From Companilactobacillus farciminis KCTC 3681 = DSM 20184 (GTDB lineage: Bacteria > Bacillota > Bacilli > Lactobacillales > Lactobacillaceae), in NCBI RefSeq assembly GCF_002706745.1, contig NZ_CP017702.1, positions 558,001 through 622,000 on the forward strand: DNA of 64,000 bases, written 5' to 3'. Under the pieces are notes generated by a model. The model was given only the letters and a program-made list of their open reading frames with translations. It made no database searches and was not told where the DNA came from. A program made the position numbers and the translations under genes. Position 1 is the stretch's first letter. Each line of letters opens with the position of its first letter. Shown here piece by piece: positions 52,307-61,489 of the stretch.

Positions 52307-53710
52307 TTACTTTTGTTTTTCTTTTTGCTGAATCAATTTAACTTTCTCTAAAATACCTTTGTTGAAAGCTTTCATATAATCGTTGCGATTGGCAAAATGC
52401 TTGTTTTGAAGCTGATCTTGAACGTCGACCCAATCGTAATAGTTGATAGGAATCTTATTTCGATTGTTATTTTTGATATACAATTGTGCAAAATTAGGGT
52501 CATCTTGAATCAAGGTAGTCAACCAGATGTAGTGAGTATCTTGATATTGCAAGTAGTACTGGTTTTTACTATCGATCGTATTTTGGTATTGCGAATATTC
52601 GATCTGCATATTAAAAGTTTGACCGTAATTTCTAGCTATCAAATCGGCTCTTACACCGAGGACTAAAGCCATTAAAGCGAAAACGGGGAAAATGTATTTC
52701 TCATAAGTATCAGTTAGCAAGTCGATATTGATAGTTACTATAGTAGAAAAGAGTACGTAAGTTGCGAACATGCATCTAGCACCGAATGGCGATACGACCA
52801 AAAATGGTGTGATAACGACGAAGCCTGATAATAGTAGAGATAGGTTAGCGATTCGCAATTTAACGTCTTTTACTTTAGTGGAATACCAGATAACGAAAAG
52901 ACTAAATATTAATAGTAGAATTCCGACCGTAATTAAAGTTCTAGGAGTGAATTGGGTTTTAAAATAGCTGATCATCGTATCAGTTTTGTTAGAACCGGAA
53001 ACGGAACGATAGGAGTCTTTGCCGAAGAGAATTTTCAAGTAGGCACCATTGATAAACATGAGAAAGGCACCGATAAAGTTTCCTAGTAGAATCCAGTTGA
53101 GAATTTTTTTGAATTCCGTTCCAAAATGCTTTCGCAAGAAAATCCAAACCAAAACGCTGTTAAAACAGTTCAAAACCGTAACGTGTTCGGCAAAGAATTG
53201 CGCCATGATTGAAGCTAAGAAAATTAAAATGATGATTGTACGGTAATAATGTACTTCTTGATCGTAATTTTTTAAGACTAGGTAGAGCATGAATAATGGG
53301 AAAACTGCCGATGGAACGTAGTTAGCAAAACCTGAATGCCAACCTAAAATCTGTTGAAAAATAATTTTTGGCGCTATTAAAATGGCGATTGTCATTAGAG
53401 ATGAAGAAACTAATCCTAAAGATTTAGGAGCTTTGATTTGATCTCTGATTTTTTGAACTAAAAAGACGATTAAAGTCATGAAAGTTCCGTAAGCAATAAA
53501 CGATAACAGTTTGATCTTAGTAATAGCAATAATGAGAAAATCTCCTAAATATCGTCCATCGTATCTTAGAAAGATGCCTTGAGGGAAATAATTGCTGCCG
53601 AAGTAGGTACCCCAGTGCAAATCGTCACCAAGTAACGGCATCCATAGACCAACTAGTCCGAAGATAATGAAAATGATGAAATAAAAACTTAATTTAGCTG
53701 TTCTTGTCAT
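52307..53710 (-). CDS. DUF6056-like polytopic membrane protein
   Basis: A 467 aa protein with about 11 hydrophobic helices. The first external loop has GDDLHWGTYFGSNYFPQGIF and RYDGRYLGDFL, an acidic-aromatic pattern shared with GT-C-like DUF6056 proteins, which are suspected to move sugars onto surface glycans. The C-terminal ~90 residues are hydrophilic and face outward. GAGGACTC lies before the ATG. It is monocistronic and convergent with the toxin-antitoxin pair. Confidence 0.7.
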   Translation of the reverse strand: MTRTAKLSFYFIIFIIFGLVGLWMPLLGDDLHWGTYFGSNYFPQGIFLRYDGRYLGDFLIIAITKIKLLSFIAYGTFMTLIVFLVQKIRDQIKAPKSLGLVSSSLMTIAILIAPKIIFQQILGWHSGFANYVPSAVFPLFMLYLVLKNYDQEVHYYRTIIILIFLASIMAQFFAEHVTVLNCFNSVLVWIFLRKHFGTEFKKILNWILLGNFIGAFLMFINGAYLKILFGKDSYRSVSGSNKTDTMISYFKTQFTPRTLITVGILLLIFSLFVIWYSTKVKDVKLRIANLSLLLSGFVVITPFLVVSPFGARCMFATYVLFSTIVTINIDLLTDTYEKYIFPVFALMALVLGVRADLIARNYGQTFNMQIEYSQYQNTIDSKNQYYLQYQDTHYIWLTTLIQDDPNFAQLYIKNNNRNKIPINYYDWVDVQDQLQNKHFANRNDYMKAFNKGILEKVKLIQQKEKQK

Positions 53711-53848
53711 ATTGAGTCCTCTTTGAGTATCTTTTTACTAGGATATATTCATTTTGATTTTCTAGCAACAAAAAAACTATACTTGCTACTAGTTATGTCA
53801 TATTGATAAAATATTTACGTAGATAATTGTGCATGTTAAGATTGATTT

Positions 53849-53862
53849 TGCAAACGATTACA
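53849..53862 (+). promoter_or_regulatory. cre site before rbsD
   Basis: TGCAAACGATTACA matches TGWNANCGNTNWCA except for position 3. It lies 18 nt before the start codon, so CcpA would block transcription or initiation of the ribose genes. Confidence 0.6.
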
Positions 53863-53879
53863 GAAAAGGTGAAAATTTC

Positions 53880-54275
53880 ATGAAAAAAACAAGAGTTATC
53901 AACTCTAATATTTCACGTGTCATCGCTCAAATGGGGCATTTTGATACGATTGGAATCGGTGATGCCGGAATGCCAGTTCCAGCAGATACTGAAAAAATTG
54001 ATTTGGCGGTTGAAGCTGGCCTACCTAGTTTCATACAAGTATTGGAAAATGTCTTGAGTGAACTAGAAGTACAAAAGGTCTACTTAGCTGAAGAAATCAA
54101 AGTTCAAAATCCAGAACAATTGGCAGCTGTGAAAAAAGTTGTCGGCGATACGCCGATTGAGTTTATTCCCCATGAAGAAATGAAGAAAGACTTGAGTGAT
54201 ACTAAAGCGTTCATTCGAACAGGAGAGGAAACACCATATTCAAATATTTTGCTTGAAAGTGGCGTTGTCTTTTAG
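53880..54275 (+). CDS. rbsD: D-ribose pyranase
   Basis: A 131 aa protein, exactly the usual RbsD length. It has an active-site His in the [17 protein letters not shown] segment near the N-terminus and the C-terminal [18 protein letters not shown]. It interconverts pyranose and furanose forms of ribose so that RbsK can act. The ATG at 53880 has AAAAGGTG 8 nt upstream; the longer frame from 53829 runs through the cre site. It is followed after 12 bases by rbsK. Confidence 0.95.
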   Translation: MKKTRVINSNISRVIAQMGHFDTIGIGDAGMPVPADTEKIDLAVEAGLPSFIQVLENVLSELEVQKVYLAEEIKVQNPEQLAAVKKVVGDTPIEFIPHEEMKKDLSDTKAFIRTGEETPYSNILLESGVVF

Positions 54276-54287
54276 AGAGGTTTTAAT

Positions 54288-55196
54288 ATGAAGAAAATTG
54301 TTGTATTAGGTTCAATTAATATCGATACTATTTTAAATATTGCTCGTTTGCCTTTACCCGGCGAAACAATGGCAATGCATGACCGTTCAATTGCTGGCGG
54401 TGGAAAAGGTGCTAATCAAGCGATTGCAGCTGTTCGTGCTGGTGCTGAGACTTCATTTATCGCTAAGATTGGGAAAGACCATGCAGCCGACTTCATGATC
54501 GATACTTTTAAAAATGATGGCTTGAACATCCAAAATGTGACTGAAGATAACGTTGCTGGTACTGGTAAAGCTTATATTTTATTAGATGATCATGGTCAAA
54601 ATAGTATTTTAATTTATGGTGGAGCTAACCAAACAATTACAGTTGAAGATATTAAGAATGCTTCTGAGACAATTAAGTCAGCCGATTGTTTGATCACTGA
54701 ATTTGAAACACCACTGGAAGCATCGACAGAAGCTTTTAGAATTGCTAAAGCAAATAATGTTTTAACCATTTTAAACCCTGCTCCAGCTAAACAAAATATT
54801 CCCGAAGAGTTGTTGAAACTCACTGATATCATCGTTCCTAACGAGACAGAAGCTCAAGCAATTACTGGAATTGAAGTCGTCGCCGAGCCTTCAATGGCCC
54901 AAGCTGCAAAAAAAATGCACGCAATGGGTGTAAAGAATGTTATAATAACCGTCGGTGCTAATGGATCATTTTATTCACAATCTGAAAAGAGTGGTTTCGT
55001 TAATGCCTATAAAGTTAACACTGTTGATACAACAGCTGCCGGTGATACATTTATCGGATATCTAGCTTCTAAGTTAGATTCAGATTTAAGTAATATCGAG
55101 GAAGCGATGAAATTTGCTAGTAAAGCATCTTCTATTACAGTTCAAACTCAAGGTGCTCAGAATTCAATTCCTTATGTCAAAGATGTTGAAATTTAA
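54288..55196 (+). CDS. rbsK: Ribokinase
   Basis: A 302 aa PfkB-family kinase that makes ribose-5-phosphate. It has the N-terminal VLGSINIDTILNIARLPLPG, the substrate glycine motif GGGKGANQAIAAVRAG, and the C-terminal catalytic DTTAAGDTFIGYLASKL (Asp base). AGAGGT lies 7 nt before the ATG. The operon rbsDK lacks a transporter and a regulator in this window. Confidence 0.96.
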   Translation: MKKIVVLGSINIDTILNIARLPLPGETMAMHDRSIAGGGKGANQAIAAVRAGAETSFIAKIGKDHAADFMIDTFKNDGLNIQNVTEDNVAGTGKAYILLDDHGQNSILIYGGANQTITVEDIKNASETIKSADCLITEFETPLEASTEAFRIAKANNVLTILNPAPAKQNIPEELLKLTDIIVPNETEAQAITGIEVVAEPSMAQAAKKMHAMGVKNVIITVGANGSFYSQSEKSGFVNAYKVNTVDTTAAGDTFIGYLASKLDSDLSNIEEAMKFASKASSITVQTQGAQNSIPYVKDVEI

Positions 55197-55383
55197 GTAT
55201 TTGTAAACGAAACTTTACTCTAAGTTCATTGTAATAATTGGTCAAACATGTTAATATAATAGTTGTATTTTTGAATGGTGAATGGTTCGAATGGTTTGAA
55301 TGTTTCGTATTTTAGACTTTCTTCCATGATGTACCACGAAATAATGCACAAAAAATATTTTAGTTATCAGGAGGAATAGTCTG

Positions 55384-55584
55384 ATGGAACACGGAACAGT
55401 TAAATGGTTTAACGCAGAAAAAGGCTATGGTTTTATTACACGCGAAGATGGTAGTGACGTATTTGTTCACTTCTCAGCAATCCAAGGTGACGGTTACAAG
55501 ACACTTGAAGAAGGTCAAGCTGTAACATTCGATATCGAAGATTCAGATCGTGGCCCACAAGCTTCAAACGTTGTTAAGGACTAA
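55384..55584 (+). CDS. cspA: Cold shock protein (CspA family)
   Basis: A 66 aa single OB-fold RNA chaperone with RNP1 (KGYGFI) and RNP2 (VFVHF) motifs. It melts secondary structure in mRNA. AGGAGG lies 8 nt before the ATG. A ~110 nt leader from a TATAAT-like -10 (about 55254-55259) to the start fits the long thermosensing 5' UTRs of csp genes. Confidence 0.97.
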   Translation: MEHGTVKWFNAEKGYGFITREDGSDVFVHFSAIQGDGYKTLEEGQAVTFDIEDSDRGPQASNVVKD

Positions 55585-55599
55585 TTAATAAACTTTGAG

Positions 55600-55632
55600 C
55601 AAAAAGCTAACTCACATGAGTTAGCTTTTTTT
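55600..55632 (+). terminator. Terminator of the cold shock gene
   Basis: AAAAAGCTAACTCA-CA-TGAGTTAGCTTTTT with a following T-run. It is symmetric and thus possibly bidirectional. Confidence 0.92.
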
Positions 55633-55728
55633 AATGCTCTTTTTTTGTCTCCACAATAATTTACATAAACTTTACAGTAATTAAACATTAGTAGTTTATG
55701 CTTAAGACTCAACATTGTGGGGGTCAAT

Positions 55729-56940
55729 ATGCAAAAAGCGTGGCAAAAGAACTTTAGGATTTTATGGTTTGGTAGCTTTATTACTGATATGGGCAATGCG
55801 ATGACATTGCCTTTTGTCGTCTTATTTATCGATACGTTGGGTGATTTTTCGCAAACGCAATTGAATTTTTTAGGAGCGACAGCTTTTTCTCTAACCTATT
55901 TAATGAAAGCTTTTGTTTCACCGCTTTGGGGGCGCTTGGCTGATCTAAAGGGACGGAAATTAATGTGCTTACGAGCTTCAGGCGTGATGACAATAACGAT
56001 TTTCATGATTGGTTTGTCACCAAATGTGTGGTTCTTGTTGTTCTTTCGGGCCTTGCAAGGAGCGTTCTCAGGTTATATTAACAATGCCAATGCTCTGATG
56101 TCGGTTTCTGCACCAAAGGGCATTCAAGGACGTGTGATGAGTAAACTCGTAACTGGTAGTATCACAGGAACTCTGATTGGACCTCTGATTGGGAGTTTTC
56201 TAGCTACGAGTGTTGGTTATCGAGGGGCATTTTTTTTAACGAGTTTTTTGATGGGTTTGGTTTTCTTAACGACATTATTTGGGGTTAAAGAAGATTTCGT
56301 ACCGATTGCCAAGGAGAAACTTCAACCAGCTTTACCTTTAATGAAGAAAATCGGTTGGCCATTTTTTATAGCCTTGTTTTATTCGCTCTTAGCCATTCAA
56401 GCGACGACCAATGCAATTACACCGATGATCAGTTTATTAGTCAGAGAGCTTGATTCTCACGGTTCTAATCTGGTTCTCATCACAGGAATCGTTTCAGCAG
56501 CTCCAGGGTTAGCAACGATTCTCATGGCAGGAGTAGTTGGTCGTCTAATTGATAAAATGGGAGCTTTAAAAAGCATAGTGTTGTTTTTAGTACTAGCTGT
56601 TGTCAGTTTGGTTTTGACTAGTTTGGTACAAAACGTTTGGGAATTAATCGTTTTGAGATTTATTTTGGGGATTTCTGACGCTGCTTTGATTCCATCGATT
56701 CAAGTTTTAACTGTACGAAACGTACCGAAACAAATTTTTGGACGAGTTTTCAGTTATAATCAATCCGCACAGTCGTTTGGGAATGTTTTTGGTCCAATGC
56801 TTGCGGCTGTGATCGCTACGGGATTAGGTTATAAAAGTATCTTTCTGTTCTGTGCTATTTTAGAAGCCTTAGCTTTGATATTGTGGGTTTTGTATACGAA
56901 ACGACAAGCAATAAAACTTGATAGTCTAAGACATTTTTAA
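55729..56940 (+). CDS. MFS multidrug exporter
   Basis: A 403 aa protein with 12 hydrophobic segments. It has the MFS loop 2-3 motif WGRLADLKGRKLM, the helix-4/5 motif FRALQGAFSGYINNANALMS, and the repeated motif in the second half (GVVGRLIDKMGALKSIV). It is closest in style to the PmrA/MdtG drug-proton antiporters. The ATG at 55729 has GTGGGGGT 5 nt upstream; the GTG 12 bases earlier lies within it. It is monocistronic. Confidence 0.85.
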   Translation: MQKAWQKNFRILWFGSFITDMGNAMTLPFVVLFIDTLGDFSQTQLNFLGATAFSLTYLMKAFVSPLWGRLADLKGRKLMCLRASGVMTITIFMIGLSPNVWFLLFFRALQGAFSGYINNANALMSVSAPKGIQGRVMSKLVTGSITGTLIGPLIGSFLATSVGYRGAFFLTSFLMGLVFLTTLFGVKEDFVPIAKEKLQPALPLMKKIGWPFFIALFYSLLAIQATTNAITPMISLLVRELDSHGSNLVLITGIVSAAPGLATILMAGVVGRLIDKMGALKSIVLFLVLAVVSLVLTSLVQNVWELIVLRFILGISDAALIPSIQVLTVRNVPKQIFGRVFSYNQSAQSFGNVFGPMLAAVIATGLGYKSIFLFCAILEALALILWVLYTKRQAIKLDSLRHF

Positions 56941-57017
56941 AATTCTTTTTCAAATCATAAAAAGTTCAAAGTTATCGGCTATAATTAGAGTTAATAAACT
57001 TAAAAGGGATAGATCAA

Positions 57018-57665
57018 TTGCCACAAAAGAGAAGATATACAGCGCACAAGAGTTATCGGCGCAAACGAAGCAGAAAAAACAACAATACAACTCTTATTTT
57101 GTTAGCCATCGTCGCTGTTTTTGTAATCAGCTTTTTTGGATACAGGAGATATGTCCAATATCAAAACGAAACAAAGGTTGAGATGGTCCAAGAAGAACAC
57201 AATACTTTCGTCAAAAAGGTTGCTCCATATGCAGTCCAATTAGGGCAGGAGTACGGCGTATTACCAAGTATCACGATTGCTCAAGCAATTCTAGAGAGCG
57301 ATTGGGGTAATAGTACCTTAGCTAGTCAGTACAACAACTATTTTGGTATCAAAGGAGAAGATCCTAATAATACCAAGCTTTTAGAGACGAAGGAATACAC
57401 TAATGGTCAGTGGATAACTATCAACGGACGTTTTCGGGTTTATTCGGATTTTCGTGAGTCAATGAAGGATCATACGAAATTATTGGTTAATGGTACTACG
57501 TGGAATCCGCAACAATATAGGCAAGTTCTTCAATCCAAGAATTATATTGATGCGGCCGTTGCTTTGCAAAGTGATGGATATGCGACTGATCCTGGTTACA
57601 CAAGCAAAATTATTCGGATTATACAGAAATATAATCTAAAAAAGTACGATCAGGGTATCAAGTAA
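57018..57665 (+). CDS. Membrane-anchored GH73 N-acetylglucosaminidase (autolysin)
   Basis: A 215 aa protein. The very basic cytosolic N-terminus (RRKRSRKNNN) is followed by one membrane helix (LILLAIVAVFVISFFGY, about residues 26-45) and an extracellular GH73 lysozyme-like domain with the catalytic Glu in AILESDWGNS, then YNNYFGIKG and FRVYSDFRESMKDH. It cuts the glycan strands of peptidoglycan, for cell separation or growth. It starts with TTG, served by AAAGGG 9 nt upstream. It precedes xpt by 51 bases. Confidence 0.88.
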   Translation: MPQKRRYTAHKSYRRKRSRKNNNTTLILLAIVAVFVISFFGYRRYVQYQNETKVEMVQEEHNTFVKKVAPYAVQLGQEYGVLPSITIAQAILESDWGNSTLASQYNNYFGIKGEDPNNTKLLETKEYTNGQWITINGRFRVYSDFRESMKDHTKLLVNGTTWNPQQYRQVLQSKNYIDAAVALQSDGYATDPGYTSKIIRIIQKYNLKKYDQGIK

Positions 57666-57701
57666 AAATCAAAGTATGATAGACTCTAATTATTCTATTA
57701 A

Positions 57702-58298
<597 letters not shown>

Positions 58299-58316
58299 TA
58301 ATAAGAAGGTGGAATT

Positions 58317-59447
58317 ATGACTTTTATTGCGCCCGGTAAGACTTTAGGTATAATTGGCGGCGGCAGTGAAACTTATATATTTGAATTGGAAGCTAAGAGA
58401 ATGGGCTTTAGAACCATGCTTTTAACTGATGAAGAAAAAGATATTGCGACACAAGCTGCAGACAGTTTTTTGGTCGGTACTTTAGAGAACCTTGAAAATC
58501 TAAGTGAATTGGGCCGTAGAAGTGACCTTCTTTTGTACATGGATGAGAATTTCGACAGTACGCTTTTGAAAAAGTTGTCAGAAGACTTCAATGTGGTTCA
58601 AGGAGCTGATTTATTAGGCATTGCCCAAGATCGGTATATCGAGAGAACCTTTTTGAATGATTTGAATATTAACGTTCCACCGTTCTTTTCAATCGTTACG
58701 GTCAATGATATAAAAAAAGCCGTCGAAGAAATTGGTTTTCCATGTGCACTAAAACCGATTCAAAAGAATCAAACTATCTTAAAGCGCCATATTTTGTACA
58801 ACGCTGAAGATGTCGAACAAGTCCAAAAATTGCTCCAAGATGGAACTTATATTTTGGAAGCTTGGATCGATACGAAGGCTGAGTATTCAATTATGGTCAG
58901 CAAGAGTAAAGATAAAAAAATCCATACTTTTCCGATGATTCGAGAAATATACGATGGTACGCATTTGATGAGTTCTTTCATTTATAAGAAGAATAATCCC
59001 GATGTGGAAGCAGAAATGCAAAGAGTTGCCTTGATGGTGGCGGAAAATGTTGATTACGTAGGAGTCTTTGGCATAGGTTTCATCCTATCTCAATCCGGGG
59101 TTTTGTACGTCAAACGAATTTTCCCAGGAATCAACTATTCAGCTAACGTTTATCAAGAAGCAACCGGCATTTCTCAATTTGAATTACATATCAGAGCGAT
59201 TTGTGATTGGCCCATTCCTGAAATTTTTCCAATGGTCAACGCGGCTACCTTGAAGATAATTGAAGGTAACTTGCCACAGAGTTTGGACTTGCTTCAGGAA
59301 AAAGCACAATGGAAATTTAACTATTACACAGGTTTTAAAGCTAAGAATCAAGCCGATAGGGATGTCGGTTATATTTCAATTTTTTCTGACGATGTCGAAG
59401 AATTAAAGAATGATATCTTAACAACTAATATTTGGAGAGTAGAATAA
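58317..59447 (+). CDS. PurK-like ATP-grasp protein, divergent
   Basis: A 376 aa protein of the N5-carboxyaminoimidazole ribonucleotide synthase type. It has an N-terminal GIIGGGSETYIFELEAKRMG, an ATP-grasp middle (FPCALKPIQKNQTILKRH, EAWIDTKAEYSIMV), and a C-terminal PurK region. Several signature sites are altered: the usual GGGQLG is GGGSET, and the substrate loop near the C-terminus (normally R-P-H-N-S-G-H) reads FPGINYSANVYQ. With no purE beside it, it may be inactive for CAIR synthesis or have another ligase role. It lies between xpt and purB with short gaps, so it is retained in a purine operon. Confidence 0.75.
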   Translation: MTFIAPGKTLGIIGGGSETYIFELEAKRMGFRTMLLTDEEKDIATQAADSFLVGTLENLENLSELGRRSDLLLYMDENFDSTLLKKLSEDFNVVQGADLLGIAQDRYIERTFLNDLNINVPPFFSIVTVNDIKKAVEEIGFPCALKPIQKNQTILKRHILYNAEDVEQVQKLLQDGTYILEAWIDTKAEYSIMVSKSKDKKIHTFPMIREIYDGTHLMSSFIYKKNNPDVEAEMQRVALMVAENVDYVGVFGIGFILSQSGVLYVKRIFPGINYSANVYQEATGISQFELHIRAICDWPIPEIFPMVNAATLKIIEGNLPQSLDLLQEKAQWKFNYYTGFKAKNQADRDVGYISIFSDDVEELKNDILTTNIWRVE

Positions 59448-59450
59448 TTC

Positions 59451-60746
59451 ATGATTGATAGATATGTAACTGAACAAATGAAACCAATTTGGACGGACCA
59501 AAATAGATTTCAAGCTTGGCTCGAAGTAGAAATTGCAGCCGTAGAAGGTTGGAGCAAACTAGGAGAAATTCCTGCTGAAGATGCAAAGTTGATTGCTCAA
59601 AATGCTAAGTTTGACGTTTCAGAAATTGCTGAAATCGAAAAACAAACTAAGCACGACGTAGTTGCTTTTACTAGAGATGTTTCACGTTACCTAGGACCAG
59701 AAAGAAAATGGGTCCACTTCGGTTTAACTTCAACTGATGTTGTTGATACAGCCTATGGTTACTTGATGAAACAAGCTAATGATATTATTCGTGAAGATTT
59801 GAATGAATTTCTCGAAGTAGTTAAACAAAAAGCTTTGAAGTACAAAGATACACCAATGATTGGTAGAACTCACGGTGTTCACGCTGAACCTACTACTTTT
59901 GGTTTGGTACTAGCTAACTGGTACTCAGAAATCAAGCGTGATATCGAAAGATTCGACCATGCAGCTAAGGGTGTTGAAGCCGGTAAGATCAGTGGTGCAG
60001 TTGGTAGTTACGCTAATGTGCCAACTAGTGTTGAAAAATTTGTTTGTGATAAATTGGGTATCCGTGCTCAAGAAATCTCAACTCAAGTTCTTCCAAGAGA
60101 TCTTCACGCTGAATACATCCAAACAATGGCTTTGATTGCTACATCAATTGAACGTTTTGCTCTAGAAGTACGTCACTTGCAAAGAACTGAAGTTAGGGAA
60201 GCTGAAGAATTCTTTGCTGCTGGACAAAAAGGTTCAAGTGCTATGCCGCACAAACGTAACCCAATCGGTTCAGAAAATGTTACAGGTTTAGCTCGAGTAA
60301 TTAGAGGACATGCCTTCACAGCTCTAGAAGATGTGCCATTGTGGCATGAACGTGATATTTCACATTCTTCTGCTGAACGTGTCATTATTCCTGATACAAC
60401 TGAATTGTTGGATTACATTTTGAGAAGATTTACTAAGATCACAAAAGATCTAACAGTCTTCCCAGATAAGATGATTGAAGATATGAACATCACTCACGGT
60501 TTGATTTACTCACAACGTGTCTTGTTGAAGTTAGTTGAAGCTGGCTATTCTCGTGAACAGGCTTATGACATTGTTCAACCAATGACTGCCAAAGCTTGGG
60601 ATGAAAAGAAAGACTTCAGAACTATGCTCGAAAATGATACACGTGTGACTGATAAACTTTCTGATGCTGATCTTGATGATGCTTTTGATTATCACTGGCA
60701 TTTAAGAAATGTTGATGAAATTTTTAAACGCGTTGGGTTGGAATAG
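59451..60746 (+). CDS. purB: Adenylosuccinate lyase
   Basis: A 431 aa member of the fumarase/aspartase superfamily. It has [32 protein letters not shown] (catalytic His), and the signature loop [17 protein letters not shown]. It acts twice in purine synthesis, splitting SAICAR and adenylosuccinate, and releases fumarate, which the reductase-like enzyme at 7-8.8 kb could use. It starts 3 bases after the PurK-like stop. Composite repeat unit 2 follows. Confidence 0.97.
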   Translation: MIDRYVTEQMKPIWTDQNRFQAWLEVEIAAVEGWSKLGEIPAEDAKLIAQNAKFDVSEIAEIEKQTKHDVVAFTRDVSRYLGPERKWVHFGLTSTDVVDTAYGYLMKQANDIIREDLNEFLEVVKQKALKYKDTPMIGRTHGVHAEPTTFGLVLANWYSEIKRDIERFDHAAKGVEAGKISGAVGSYANVPTSVEKFVCDKLGIRAQEISTQVLPRDLHAEYIQTMALIATSIERFALEVRHLQRTEVREAEEFFAAGQKGSSAMPHKRNPIGSENVTGLARVIRGHAFTALEDVPLWHERDISHSSAERVIIPDTTELLDYILRRFTKITKDLTVFPDKMIEDMNITHGLIYSQRVLLKLVEAGYSREQAYDIVQPMTAKAWDEKKDFRTMLENDTRVTDKLSDADLDDAFDYHWHLRNVDEIFKRVGLE

Positions 60747-60761
60747 AAATTTGTAGTAAGC

Positions 60762-60931
60762 TGCCGTCGTCCGTTCGGCCCTGGAAAATTGCTGGAACGC
60801 CATGGGCACGACTTGGAGCCTTTGCTAAAACCAAGACCGGGCAAAGTCTTCAAGCTCGACCTTCCACTAAGCGATAAATCGCTAAGAGGAATTTCATGGC
60901 TGAGCATTTTCCAGGACCTCACTCCCGACTA
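60762..60931 (-). repeat. Interspersed structured repeat, copy A5
   Basis: A third outer-arm sequence that still pairs (CCTGGAAAAT with ATTTTCCAGG). The inner stem has TTCCTCT with AGTGGAA flanking AGCGAT/ATCGCT. The middle hairpin CTTTGC/GCAAAG is kept. Confidence 0.85.
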
Positions 60932-61111
60932 AATAGTGGTTTCTATTTTTATATAAATTACTTCAGAAAATTAATAGAGGATATTATTGGAATTGCGGTA
61001 TATTGCTGCATTTCTAGTGATGTCTTCTTTTTATATGGTGCTATAAAAAAAGAAATAGAGTAGTTATTAAAAAAGTCTGTGTCTAATTCTATCCAAGTAG
61101 AAATTGAAATC

Positions 61112-61282
61112 TAGTCGGGAGCAAAAGCCCTGTGATGGCTCAGCCGGCAAATTTATTCTTAGCGATTTATCGCTTAGAATAAGACCAATCTTGAAGACTT
61201 TGCCCGTACTTGGGCTTAGCAAAGGCTCCAAGTTGCGTCGCCAGCGTTCCAGCCAATCACAGGGCTTTTGTGGACGACGGCA
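61112..61282 (+). repeat. Interspersed structured repeat, copy A6
   Basis: Outer arms as in A1 and A3. The inner stem TTATTCT-AGCGAT pairs with ATCGCT-AGAATAA. The middle hairpin runs CTTGAAGACTTTGC to GCAAAGGCTCCAAG. Confidence 0.85.
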
Positions 61283-61489
61283 TATTTAACTAAATAATAA
61301 ATTTTTCCACACAAAATCAAAATCAAACAAATTCAGAAATACCTAGTAAGAAATCGCTTCAAAAACAAAAACATACGTTCTAAATTGAGCCATAGATTTT
61401 CGCTCTATTGATAAAAATTTGCTACAATATAAACAGCTATTTTTAAGTACAACTAATTTTTTTACACAAAGATTTGAGGGAGTTATAAA

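Larger units (their letters stand above)
60762..61282. repeat. Composite repeat unit 2 (A5 inverted, spacer, A6)
   Basis: About 521 bp with the same organisation as 30620-31141, inverted relative to it: the spacer here (60932-61111) is the reverse complement of the spacer there with many shared blocks. The copy with AAAGCCCTGTGAT arms (A6) lies next to the same spacer end as A3. It contains no convincing ORF. It occupies most of the 743 bp gap between purB and pcrA; the remaining ~200 bp before pcrA is AT-rich with a TGCTACAAT extended -10. Confidence 0.7.
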
